A stretch of DNA of 32,237 nucleotides from Alphaproteobacteria bacterium (lineage in GTDB: Bacteria > Pseudomonadota > Alphaproteobacteria > Caulobacterales > Hyphomonadaceae), in assembly GCA_009909065.1 (NCBI GenBank), contig JAAANZ010000012.1:1-32237 (forward strand), in the 5' to 3' direction. Positions 20,355 to 28,642 of the stretch are shown one piece after another. The notes beneath the pieces are model-generated. The model saw only the letters and a program-made list of their open reading frames with translations. It made no database searches and was not told the origin of the DNA. The translations under genes and the position numbers were made by a program. Within the stretch, counting starts at the first letter, position 1. Each line of letters begins with the position of its first letter.

Positions 20355-21572
20355 ATGGCGAGTATGCTTGAGATATCCATCATGGGCGCAACCGGCTCGA
20401 TCGGCCAGTCGGCGCTGCAGGTCGTCGAATGGGCCAACCGCGAGGCGCCGCCGGGCAATCCGGCATTCCGGGTGGTGGCGCTTTCGGCGCACACGGATGT
20501 AGCGGGGCTGGCTGCGCTTGCCCTGCGTCATCGCCCGCAGATCGCCGTGATCGGCGATGAGTCCCGGCTTCCGGAACTCAGGGAAGCGCTGTCAGGCAGC
20601 GATATCGAATGCGCCGGCGGTCAAGCGGCGGTGACCGAAGCGGCCGCGCGGCCCTGTGACAAGCTGCTGGCCGCGATCAGCGGCGCCGCGGGCCTGGCCT
20701 CGACACTTGCGGCAGTGCGTCAGGGCACGACCGTGGCGCTCGCCAACAAGGAGAGTATCGTCTGCGCCGGGCGACTCCTGCTGGCCGAGGCGCGGGCCTC
20801 GGGCGCGCGCATCCTGCCGGTGGATTCCGAGCATAATGCAATCTTCCAGGTGCTGAACGACAAGCGGCATGTCGAGAAACTGACAATCACGGCGTCTGGC
20901 GGGCCCTTCCGCGATCACACTCTTGAAAGGATGTCGCGCGCCACGCCGGATGAGGCCAAGGCGCATCCGAACTGGGACATGGGCGTGAAGAACTCCATCG
21001 ACAGTGCGACCCTGATGAACAAGGCACTGGAATTCATCGAAGCGGCCTATCTTTTCGACCTTCCGGCCGAGCAGATCGATGTCCTGGTCCATCCGCAGTC
21101 AATCGTGCACGGGATGGCACATTTTTCGGACGGCTCGGTGCTGGCCCAGCTTGGCGTGCCGGACATGCGCACGCCGATCGCGCATGCGCTTGCCTGGCCG
21201 GAGCGGGTAAAGACCGAAGTCGCGCGGCTCGATCTCGCCGCGCTTGCGAGGCTCGATTTTCAGCCGGTGGACCGGGTGCGGTTTCCCGCCGTGGACTATG
21301 CGCGCCAGGCCAGCCGGCTGGGAAATGCCGCCGCGACGGTCCTGAATGGTGCAAATGAAGCAGCTGTAGCTGCATTTATTGCGGGCGAATGCGGCTTTCT
21401 CGACATATGCTGGGTGGTGGGAGAAATGCTCGAGCGGTTCCCGTCGACGAATCTCGCCGACATGAGTTGCGAGAGCCTCGAGGAGATCGCGTATCTTGAC
21501 AGTCGGGCCCGCGAGCTTGCAGGGGGCCTTCTTGGGACACGGCCCGAAACGGGCAGGAGGAAATCGGTTTGA
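20355..21572 (+). CDS. dxr: 1-deoxy-D-xylulose 5-phosphate reductoisomerase
   Basis: Dxr carries out the first committed step of the MEP isoprenoid pathway and so supplies precursors for the UppS reaction. NADPH-binding GATGSIGQSALQVV starts at about residue 11. LANKESIVCAG, the metal and substrate motif PVDSEHNAIFQ, SGGPFRD, NWDMGVKNSIDSATLMNKAL and VHPQSIVHGM follow in the normal order. The 405 residues match family length. The ribosome binding site is weak and the gene starts 3 nt after cdsA, so coupling is likely. Its TGA overlaps the TTG start of rseP. Confidence 0.97.
   Translation: MASMLEISIMGATGSIGQSALQVVEWANREAPPGNPAFRVVALSAHTDVAGLAALALRHRPQIAVIGDESRLPELREALSGSDIECAGGQAAVTEAAARPCDKLLAAISGAAGLASTLAAVRQGTTVALANKESIVCAGRLLLAEARASGARILPVDSEHNAIFQVLNDKRHVEKLTITASGGPFRDHTLERMSRATPDEAKAHPNWDMGVKNSIDSATLMNKALEFIEAAYLFDLPAEQIDVLVHPQSIVHGMAHFSDGSVLAQLGVPDMRTPIAHALAWPERVKTEVARLDLAALARLDFQPVDRVRFPAVDYARQASRLGNAAATVLNGANEAAVAAFIAGECGFLDICWVVGEMLERFPSTNLADMSCESLEEIAYLDSRARELAGGLLGTRPETGRRKSV
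21555..21560 (+). promoter_or_regulatory. Strong Shine-Dalgarno supporting the rseP TTG start
   Basis: AGGAGG lies 8 nt before TTG 21569, inside the last codons of dxr. Because no ATG or GTG lies in frame before the HExxH motif region, this strong site is the main support for TTG as the rseP start codon. Confidence 0.75.
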
Positions 21573-22735
21573 GTGGCGTACTGACCCAGGGACCTCTCTT
21601 TATAATCTGCCTGGTTGTCATGCTGGGCATCGTGGTGGTGATCCATGAGCTCGGGCACTATCTGGCCGGACGCGCGTTCGGGGCTGCTGCCGAATCCTTC
21701 TCGGTCGGCTTTGGTTCACCGATCTTCGAGCGAAAGGATAAGCGCAACACGCGCTGGCGAATCAACTGGGTCCCGCTCGGCGGGTTCGTGAAATTCGTGG
21801 GCGAGCCGCAGGCCCCCGGCGATGTCGGCCGCCTCGAGGACGGGCCGGTCGGCAAGGCTTACAATGAGCTCGGCCCCGGTGCGCGTTCGGTTGTGGCCCT
21901 GGCGGGCCCGGCTGCGAATTTCCTCCTGGCCATCGTGCTGTTCGGCCTGATCTTCTGGGCAACGGGCAGTCCTCGTGAACGCCTTGCGATTGTCGGGGTG
22001 GAGCCGGGTGGCCCGGCGGCAGAGGCCGGCCTGATGGCAGGCGACAGGATCGCCGCGGTGGATGGCGAACCGCTGGAGAATCGCACGGACCTGCTTTTGC
22101 CGGTCCAGCTGGGATCCGGCGATCCGCTGGAGCTGGCCGTGCTGCGCAATGGCGAGGAAGTCCCCGTCACCGTTGTGCCGGAACGACGCATGCGCGAGAA
22201 CGGGGTCGGCCAGCAGCAGCCGCTTGGCACGATCGGCGTGGAGTTCCGTGCCGAACCGCTGGAGCGCCAGTCCTACAATCCGGCAAGCGCACTTCTGGCC
22301 GGTGTCAGCGAGACCGGCCAGACCGTTTCCATGACCGTCGACATGATCGGACGCATGCTCACGGGACGCGAATCCATCAGTACGCTGTCCGGCCCGGTCG
22401 GCATCGGCGATGTGACGCGGCGAGTGGTCAACCGCACGATGGAGGCCGATCATGTGGGTCTCGGCCAGAGACTGCAGGCGCTGGGATGGACGGCGCTGCG
22501 CATCTGTGCGCTCGTGTCCGTGGGCATCGGGCTGTTCAATCTCCTGCCGCTGCCCGTGCTCGACGGAGGGCACCTGGTCTTCAATGCCTACGAAGCTGTA
22601 ACTGGAAAGGCGCTTCCCGAAAAAATACAGGAGGCGAGCCTGACAGCCGGCCTGATCGTCCTTATAGGCCTCTTCGTGGTTGTCACCTGGAGCGACATTC
22701 TCGAGACCGGCGTGTTCAGCGCGACGGGCAACTGA
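21569..22735 (+). CDS. rseP: RseP-type site-2 intramembrane zinc metalloprotease
   Basis: RseP cuts membrane-bound substrates such as anti-sigma factors and remnant signal peptides. The zinc motif HELGH (H26, E27, H30) lies in the first helix and the second motif, PLPVLDGGHL, near the C terminus. Between them is one PDZ domain (about residues 125-205, with the GVEPGGPAAEAGLMAGD carboxylate loop); E. coli RseP has two. Length is 388 residues from TTG 21569, which overlaps the dxr stop (TTGA) and has AGGAGG 8 nt upstream. It stands directly before bamA, the normal setting. No anti-sigma factor or ECF sigma gene lies in the window, so its substrate is not apparent. Confidence 0.95.
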   Translation: MSGVLTQGPLFIICLVVMLGIVVVIHELGHYLAGRAFGAAAESFSVGFGSPIFERKDKRNTRWRINWVPLGGFVKFVGEPQAPGDVGRLEDGPVGKAYNELGPGARSVVALAGPAANFLLAIVLFGLIFWATGSPRERLAIVGVEPGGPAAEAGLMAGDRIAAVDGEPLENRTDLLLPVQLGSGDPLELAVLRNGEEVPVTVVPERRMRENGVGQQQPLGTIGVEFRAEPLERQSYNPASALLAGVSETGQTVSMTVDMIGRMLTGRESISTLSGPVGIGDVTRRVVNRTMEADHVGLGQRLQALGWTALRICALVSVGIGLFNLLPLPVLDGGHLVFNAYEAVTGKALPEKIQEASLTAGLIVLIGLFVVVTWSDILETGVFSATGN

Positions 22736-22762
22736 CGGCGTATCGGGGCCAGCCATCAAGAT

Positions 22763-22767
22763 GAGGA
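22763..22767 (+). promoter_or_regulatory. Shine-Dalgarno deciding the bamA start
   Basis: GAGGA lies 5 nt before ATG 22773 and supports it over the in-frame ATG 22761 (whose nearest purine run, GGGG, is 12 nt away). The choice also gives a signal peptide with a basic second residue directly at the N terminus. Confidence 0.55.
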
Positions 22768-22772
22768 CCAGT

Positions 22773-25343
22773 ATGCGATCGATTCTCTCCGCGACGGCAA
22801 TGGCCACGGCCATGGCGCTGACGCCCGGGCTCGTCATTTCCGGATCGGCTCACGCCCAGCAGGATCCGCTGTCGGGTACGATCCGAACCATTGTCGTCGA
22901 GGGCAACCAGCGTATCGAGGCGCGCACCGTCGAGTCCTATCTGCTGCTTGAGCCCGGCGATCCGTTCGATGGCGAGCGGATCGATCTCAGCCTGAAGACG
23001 CTTTTCGCTACCGGCCTGTTCGCCGATGTTGCGATTGACCGGCGCGGTGACAATCTCGTGGTTCGGGTGGTCGAGAACCCGATCATCAACCGGGTGATTT
23101 TCGAGGGCAACCGCTCCCTTGATGACGAAAAGCTTCGCGAGGAGATCGAGGCGGCCCCGCGCGGTATCTTCACGGCGGCGCGCGTCCAGGCCGACGTTCA
23201 GCGCATCCTCGAGCTTTACCGTCAGTCTGGACGTTTTTCTGCCAATGTCGAGCCGGAATACAAACCGCTTGAGCAAAATCGTGTCGATCTGATCTTCAAG
23301 GTCACCGAAGGCCCGGTCACGGGTGTGCGCTCAATCAATTTCATCGGCAACGAAGTTTACTCCGATGGCCGGTTGCGCTCGGAAATCGTGACCAAGCAGT
23401 CGCGGTTGTGGAGATTTTTCAGCTCGAATGACAATTACGACCCCGGCCGGCTGGAATTCGACCGCGAGCTCTTGCGCCAGTTCTACCAGAACAATGGTTA
23501 TTATGATTTCCGCGTCGTATCCGCGGTGGCCGATCTCACGCCGGATCGTGAGGATTTCTATATCACCTTCACGGTCGAGGAGGGCGAGCAATACAATTTC
23601 GGCGAGATAAAGGTCGAGACGGCGCTCGAGAAACTCAATGCCGAGGGTCTGCGCCGGGCGGTCTCCATACAGGAGGGCGACCTTTATCGCGGCGACAGGA
23701 TCGAGGATGCGATTGATTCGCTGACCTATGCGGCCGGGATTGCAGGCTATGCTTTTGTCGATATCCGGCCACGCATCGAAGCCGATCCCGAGACCAATGA
23801 GGTGAATGTCACCTTTGCGATCGACGAGGGGCCGCGCGTTTATATCGAGCGGATCGATATCGTCGGCAACACGCGCACGCTCGACCGGGTGATCCGCCGT
23901 GAGCTGCGCCTTTCCGAAGGGGATGCCTTCAACCGCGTCCTGCTGGACCGCTCGCGCAACCGGGTGCGTTCGCTCGGTTTCTTTGAAGAGGTCGAGATCA
24001 CCGAGGAACCCGGCTCGGAAGCCGACCGCACCGTGGTCAATATCGACGTCAAGGAACAGCCGACCGGGGAGTTGTCCTTCGCGGCGGGTTTCTCCTCCGT
24101 CGATGCCTTCCTGCTCGACGCATCCATTGCCGAACGAAACCTTCGCGGTACGGGTCAGTCCATCTCTGCCCGTGTGTCAGCCTCCAGCCGCAACCAGTTC
24201 GTGGATTTCCGGTTCACCGAGCCGCGGTTTCTCGACCGCAACCTGGCGGCCGGGATCGATATATTTGCCACGCGCCAGGACTTCCTGGACTTGTCGAATT
24301 TCGAGACCGAAACGATCGGTGCGGGCCTTCGCCTGGGATTCCCCTTGACCGAGCGGGCCAATCTGGGACTTCGCTATCGGCTTCAGTCTGATGAGATCAA
24401 TGTCGATGACGACCAGGTCGTGATCAATGATGATGACGGCACCTTCGCGACCGAGACGATCGTCGATGACAATGGCACGCCCGACGATCCCGACGACGAC
24501 ACGACTTTCGAGCAAAATATCCCGCCGACGGTTTCACCCTTGCCGGACGGCACGTCGCGGGTCGATGTCTGCTCTCCGGCGCTTGCGCCCAATCTGCGGC
24601 CGTCGCTGTGTGACAGCGAGCGCGCCGATATCGCCTCGATCATAGGCTACACATGGAACTGGGACCGGCGGAATGATCCGATCGAGCCGACACGCGGCTT
24701 CGACATGTCCTTCAGTCAGGACGTGGCCGGACTGGGCGGTGACGTGAATTATCTCAGGACCGAGGGCAGCGCGACCTGGTATCGCGGTCTCTGGGAAGGC
24801 TTCCGTTTCAGTTCGCGTTTTGCAGCCGGCTATATTTTCCCCTTTGCTGACGATGACACGGTGCGGATCAATAATCGCTTCTTCCGCGGCGGCAGCTCGT
24901 TTCGCGGATTTGACGTAGCAGGGATCGGCCCGCGCGAGATCGACCGGGTTTTCGATTCCGACGGCAATGAAGTCAGGCTGCGCCGGGGCCGTGCTCTGGG
25001 CGGCAATGCCTATTACCAGGGCACGTTCGAACTGACGGTTCCGAACTATCTGCCGGAAGAATACGGGATCAAGACAGCCCTTTTCACGGATGTAGGCTCG
25101 CTTGGCCGTCTCGAAGAGGCCGATATCGATGATCCGATATATTTCACCGATTCCAGCACGGGCGTCGCGCGCGATGCCGTGCGTTTCACCGAGGACGAGC
25201 TGACCTTGCGGGCATCGGCCGGCCTCAGCGTGTTCTGGGACTCGCCTTTCGGGCCGATCCGGTTCGATTTTTCCCAGATCCTGCGGAAGGAAGAATATGA
25301 CGAGACCGAAACCTTCCGTTTCTCCACCAGCACCCGCTTCTAA
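22773..25343 (+). CDS. bamA: Outer membrane protein assembly factor BamA
   Basis: BamA is the Omp85-family barrel that folds and inserts outer membrane proteins. The 856-residue precursor has a signal peptide cut after A28 (AHA/QQD), five POTRA domains (about 33-430, each with a V-x-x-I/V-x-x-x-G-N type opening) and a C-terminal 16-strand barrel ending in an aromatic residue (F). The conserved lid-loop motif RGF is at 711-713. Unusually, residues 540-576, between predicted barrel strands, contain 14 Asp and 2 Glu in 37 positions, and C600 and C613 follow in the same loop region. The frame is open upstream into rseP but that part has no signal-peptide character. skp follows after 18 nt. Confidence 0.96.
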   Translation: MRSILSATAMATAMALTPGLVISGSAHAQQDPLSGTIRTIVVEGNQRIEARTVESYLLLEPGDPFDGERIDLSLKTLFATGLFADVAIDRRGDNLVVRVVENPIINRVIFEGNRSLDDEKLREEIEAAPRGIFTAARVQADVQRILELYRQSGRFSANVEPEYKPLEQNRVDLIFKVTEGPVTGVRSINFIGNEVYSDGRLRSEIVTKQSRLWRFFSSNDNYDPGRLEFDRELLRQFYQNNGYYDFRVVSAVADLTPDREDFYITFTVEEGEQYNFGEIKVETALEKLNAEGLRRAVSIQEGDLYRGDRIEDAIDSLTYAAGIAGYAFVDIRPRIEADPETNEVNVTFAIDEGPRVYIERIDIVGNTRTLDRVIRRELRLSEGDAFNRVLLDRSRNRVRSLGFFEEVEITEEPGSEADRTVVNIDVKEQPTGELSFAAGFSSVDAFLLDASIAERNLRGTGQSISARVSASSRNQFVDFRFTEPRFLDRNLAAGIDIFATRQDFLDLSNFETETIGAGLRLGFPLTERANLGLRYRLQSDEINVDDDQVVINDDDGTFATETIVDDNGTPDDPDDDTTFEQNIPPTVSPLPDGTSRVDVCSPALAPNLRPSLCDSERADIASIIGYTWNWDRRNDPIEPTRGFDMSFSQDVAGLGGDVNYLRTEGSATWYRGLWEGFRFSSRFAAGYIFPFADDDTVRINNRFFRGGSSFRGFDVAGIGPREIDRVFDSDGNEVRLRRGRALGGNAYYQGTFELTVPNYLPEEYGIKTALFTDVGSLGRLEEADIDDPIYFTDSSTGVARDAVRFTEDELTLRASAGLSVFWDSPFGPIRFDFSQILRKEEYDETETFRFSTSTRF

Positions 25344-25361
25344 GCCCCAGGGAGACCCCCC

Positions 25362-25952
25362 ATGAAACAGTTCAGGATCCTATTCATTGCAATGGCACTG
25401 GCCCTGACCGGTGCGATCACTGCCGCGCCCGCCACCGCGCAGGGCACCAAGATCATCGTCGTCGACCAGAACCGCGTCCTTCGCGAGAGCAAGGCCGGCA
25501 AGGATATCGCCTCTAAGATCAAGACGATCGAAGCGCAAATGAAGCGTGAGCTCGAACCCACGGCGAAATCGCTGGAATCCATGGGCAAATCGCTGGAAGC
25601 GAAGACAGCAAACATGACCCCCGAGGCGATCCGCGCCGACGAGTCCCTCAGGTCTGAGGCAATGACTTTTCGCACCAAGATGGCGGATCTTTCCAAGGAA
25701 CGTGAAAAACGTTCCCAGGAACTGGCCCTGACGGAACGCAATGCCTCCATGGCCTTTTCCAAGGCGCTGGGACCGGTGCTTGAGCAGGTCATGCAGGAAG
25801 AAAACGCTGACATCATGATGTCGGCGGGCGATGTCATGATTGCGATGGGCAGCTCCGATGTCACCGACAAGGTGATTTCGAGGCTTGATCAAACCACGAC
25901 ATCCATCGCGGTGACGCGCAAGCGGCTTCCCGAACAGGCTCAACAGCAGTAA
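25362..25952 (+). CDS. skp: OmpH/Skp-family periplasmic chaperone
   Basis: Skp holds unfolded outer membrane proteins in the periplasm and hands them to the BAM complex encoded just upstream. The 196-residue precursor has a signal peptide cut after A26 (ATA/QGT). The small beta core begins [13 protein letters not shown], and a long helical section (about 45-140) rich in Lys, Glu, Ala and Met would form the coiled-coil arms, after which the core strands return ([15 protein letters not shown]). The C-terminal end is Gln-rich. The ATG follows CAGGGAGACCCCCC; the spacing to bamA suggests one transcript. Skp-family sequences are poorly conserved, so the call depends partly on context. Confidence 0.88.
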   Translation: MKQFRILFIAMALALTGAITAAPATAQGTKIIVVDQNRVLRESKAGKDIASKIKTIEAQMKRELEPTAKSLESMGKSLEAKTANMTPEAIRADESLRSEAMTFRTKMADLSKEREKRSQELALTERNASMAFSKALGPVLEQVMQEENADIMMSAGDVMIAMGSSDVTDKVISRLDQTTTSIAVTRKRLPEQAQQQ

Positions 25953-25980
25953 ACGCTTCCGAAAACAAGGGAGGCCGCCC

Positions 25981-26997
25981 GTGCCGGTCGATAACAGGTT
26001 CTATGCGCCTGACGGGGCTTTGACGCTCGGAACCTGGGCTGATATCGCGGCGGCCGGACTTGACAGCGCGTATCGCGACCGGCCGGCGCCTGGCGTGGGG
26101 TCGGCATCCAGGGCTGCGCCGGGCGATGTCTGCTTTTTCGAGGGCGACCCGCGCGGCGCCGGCGACATCAGCCCCTCGGCCGCGGGATGTTTCGTCACCG
26201 CGGACGCCGCTCCCCACTTGCCCGAAACCGTGCCGGGTCTTGTCACCGGGCAACCGAGGCTCGCGCATGGTGTTGCGGCGAGCCGGTTGATCGCCCTGCG
26301 ATCGATTTGTGGCCAGGAGGGCCTGATACATCCCGGGGCCCGCGTGCATCCGGGCGCGCGGCTCGCACCCGGAGTGGTACTAGGCGCGGGCGCGGCTGTC
26401 GGCGAGGGGACAGAGGTCGGCGCCGGCAGCGTGATCGGGCCGGGTGTTCAGATCGGCCGGAACGGGCGCATCGGTCATCATGTCTCGATCATCTGCGCCC
26501 TGATCGGTGATCATGTTTCGCTGTCGTCAGGTGTGAGGATTGGCGAGGCGGGTTTCGGTGTCGTCCCCGGCGAGGACGGGTTGGCCGATCAGCCGCATTT
26601 CGGGCGGGTGATCCTGCAGGATGGCGTCAGTATCGGGGCGAATACGACTGTCGATCGCGGCGCTTTCGATGACACCGTGATCGGCGAACGCACCAAGATC
26701 GACAATCTTTGCCAGATTGCCCACAATGTCCGCATCGGGCGGGACACCGTCATTGCGGCTTTCGGCGGTATTTCCGGTTCGGTCGAAATCGGCGATGGCG
26801 TGCGGCTCGGCGGGCGGGCCGGCGTTGCCGATCATGTGAAAATCGGGAACGCGGCCAGTCTCGCCGCCGCGGCCGGGGTGTTTCGCGACGTTCCCGATGG
26901 CGAAACCTGGGGCGGGACGCCTTCGCGCCCCATGCGTCAATATATGCGTGAACAGGCCTGGCTTTCCAAACAGGTTCGTGATCGGGGAAAGAAATGA
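25981..26997 (+). CDS. lpxD: UDP-3-O-acylglucosamine N-acyltransferase
   Basis: LpxD adds the second hydroxyacyl chain in lipid A synthesis. It has an N-terminal uridine-binding domain (about 1-105), then a left-handed beta helix of hexapeptide repeats with the catalytic histidine H248 in [10 protein letters not shown] and the preceding [15 protein letters not shown] block, and a C-terminal helix. Length is 338 residues with a GTG start preceded by GGGAGG at 25969-25974. Its last bases overlap the lpxA ATG (ATGA). The usual neighbour fabZ does not lie between lpxD and lpxA here. The product of LpxA passes to LpxC, which is not in the window. Confidence 0.95.
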   Translation: MPVDNRFYAPDGALTLGTWADIAAAGLDSAYRDRPAPGVGSASRAAPGDVCFFEGDPRGAGDISPSAAGCFVTADAAPHLPETVPGLVTGQPRLAHGVAASRLIALRSICGQEGLIHPGARVHPGARLAPGVVLGAGAAVGEGTEVGAGSVIGPGVQIGRNGRIGHHVSIICALIGDHVSLSSGVRIGEAGFGVVPGEDGLADQPHFGRVILQDGVSIGANTTVDRGAFDDTVIGERTKIDNLCQIAHNVRIGRDTVIAAFGGISGSVEIGDGVRLGGRAGVADHVKIGNAASLAAAAGVFRDVPDGETWGGTPSRPMRQYMREQAWLSKQVRDRGKK

Positions 26998-27791
26998 GCG
27001 CGCGCGTGCATCCGAGTGCCTGTGTGCATGACGGAGCCGAAATCGCAGACGATGTCGAGATCGGACCTTTCTGCGAGGTCGGCGCAGGTGTCGTGCTGGA
27101 AGCGGGTGTGCAGCTACGGGCCAGGGCAAGCGTAATCGGAAACACCCGCATTGGCGCGCGCACGCAGATCCATGAGGGCGCCACACTTGGAGGCGCGCCA
27201 CAGGTCAAGGGTTTGGTGCCTGGATCGGACTCGCGGCTCGAAATCGGTGCGGATTGCGTTTTTCGCGAATGTGTGACCATCCACACCGGAACACCGAAGG
27301 ATGCCGGGACAACCCGGATCGGCACCCATTGCTATTTCATGGCCTATTCCCATGCGGGCCATGACTGCCAGGTGGGCGATGGCTGCATGCTTGCCAACAA
27401 TGTCGCCATGGCCGGCCATTGTCGTCTGGGGCCGGGCGTGAACATCGGCGGCGCGGCGGCGATACATCAATTCGTCGAAATGGGCGAGGGAGCCATGGTC
27501 GGTGGCGGGGCAATCCTTGTCGATGATGTCATCCCTTTCGGGCTGGTGACGGGCAATCGCGCACGCCTGAACGGTCTCAACCTCGTCGGGTTGAAGCGAT
27601 CCGGCGCCGACAAGACCGAGATCAATGCACTTCGTGCGGCTTATCGCGACCTCTTCCATGCAGAGGGGAATTTTTCGGAACGAGTCGCATCCCTGGCGCG
27701 CCGCGATCCCGATGATCCCCGTGTCATCGCGGTTCTCGACTTTATCCGGCGCGAGCGTCGTCGCCCGCTCTGCCGGCCGGAGGCTTCGTGA
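26994..27791 (+). CDS. lpxA: UDP-N-acetylglucosamine O-acyltransferase
   Basis: LpxA performs the first step of lipid A synthesis, moving a hydroxyacyl chain from ACP to UDP-GlcNAc. The 265-residue protein is a hexapeptide left-handed beta helix with the catalytic histidine H123 in [11 protein letters not shown], followed by [24 protein letters not shown] and the C-terminal helical domain starting near [15 protein letters not shown]. The early [17 protein letters not shown] block is also typical. It begins inside the last codon of lpxD (ATGA) and ends overlapping the GTG start of lpxI. Confidence 0.96.
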   Translation: MSARVHPSACVHDGAEIADDVEIGPFCEVGAGVVLEAGVQLRARASVIGNTRIGARTQIHEGATLGGAPQVKGLVPGSDSRLEIGADCVFRECVTIHTGTPKDAGTTRIGTHCYFMAYSHAGHDCQVGDGCMLANNVAMAGHCRLGPGVNIGGAAAIHQFVEMGEGAMVGGGAILVDDVIPFGLVTGNRARLNGLNLVGLKRSGADKTEINALRAAYRDLFHAEGNFSERVASLARRDPDDPRVIAVLDFIRRERRRPLCRPEAS

Positions 27792-28642
27792 GCGCGCCAC
27801 TCGGCATCATAGCCGGCCTCGGCGACCTTCCCGTCAGCCTCGCCGAAGCGGCGCGCGCCGATGGCCGGCCGGTCTATATCCTCCGACTCGACGGTTTCGT
27901 CGAGCCGCGCCTGGCCGAATATCCCGGGGAGACGGTCGGCCTCGGAGAACCGGGCCGTGCGGTCAGGCTCCTGAAGGCGGCGGGCTGCGAAGAGCTTGTT
28001 TTTGCCGGCATCGTGCGACGGCCGGAATTCGGCAAACTGCGCCCCGATTGGAGCGGCGCACGCCTTCTTCCGAAAGTGCTGAAGGCCGCGCGCAAGGGGG
28101 ACGATGCGCTGCTGCGCGTGATCCTCGCCTATTTCGAACAACAGGGATTGCGCATTGTCGGGGCGCACGACATCCAGAAGAGCCTTCTTGCGCCGCAGGG
28201 CGTTATCGCCGGTCCTGCACCGGCGGACAATGCGCGGGCCGATATGGAGGCGGCAATGTTCATCGCCGGCGAAATGGGCCGGCTGGATATCGGGCAGGGC
28301 GCGGTTGTATGCGACGGGCTGGTCCTTGCGGTCGAGGCGCAGGAGGGGACCGATGCCATGCTGGCGCGCTGTGCCAGGCTCGACCCCGCCCTGAGGGGGA
28401 CGGCGCGCAAACGACGCGGGGTCCTTGCCAAACGCTCCAAGCCGATCCAAGAGCGCAAGGTCGATCTGCCCACGATCGGCCCGGCGACATTGCGCGGGGC
28501 CGATGCCGCCGGGCTCAGCGGTATTGTCGTTGAGGCTGGCGGCGTCCTGGTGCTTGACCGGGAAGAACTGGTCATGGAAGCGGAGGCGCGTGGTATGTTC
28601 CTGTTTGGAATGCCTGCGCCAGACGAAAGTGAACCGGGCTGA
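27788..28642 (+). CDS. lpxI: UDP-2,3-diacylglucosamine pyrophosphatase LpxI (DUF1009)
   Basis: LpxI hydrolyses UDP-2,3-diacylglucosamine to lipid X, the reaction that E. coli carries out with the unrelated LpxH; LpxI replaces it in alphaproteobacteria. The 284 residues show the family pattern: LGIIAGLGDLPVSLAEAARA at the N terminus, FAGIVRRPEFGKLRPDW, GAHDIQKSLLAPQG and, in the C-terminal domain, VCDGLVLAVEAQEGTDAML with KRSKPIQERKVDLPTIG. The start is GTG, overlapping the lpxA stop as GTGA. Its stop overlaps lpxB by one base. The position between lpxA and lpxB supports the assignment. Confidence 0.95.
   Translation: MSAPLGIIAGLGDLPVSLAEAARADGRPVYILRLDGFVEPRLAEYPGETVGLGEPGRAVRLLKAAGCEELVFAGIVRRPEFGKLRPDWSGARLLPKVLKAARKGDDALLRVILAYFEQQGLRIVGAHDIQKSLLAPQGVIAGPAPADNARADMEAAMFIAGEMGRLDIGQGAVVCDGLVLAVEAQEGTDAMLARCARLDPALRGTARKRRGVLAKRSKPIQERKVDLPTIGPATLRGADAAGLSGIVVEAGGVLVLDREELVMEAEARGMFLFGMPAPDESEPG

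Noticed and set aside
22680-22772. Upstream bamA start candidates (22680 and 22761)
   Set aside because: 22680 lies within rseP and would put a polar, Arg-rich segment before the signal peptide; 22761 has a poorer ribosome binding site than 22773.
21716-22837. A 373-residue minus-strand frame opposite rseP
   Set aside because: It mirrors rseP codon bias, crosses into bamA and has no family features.
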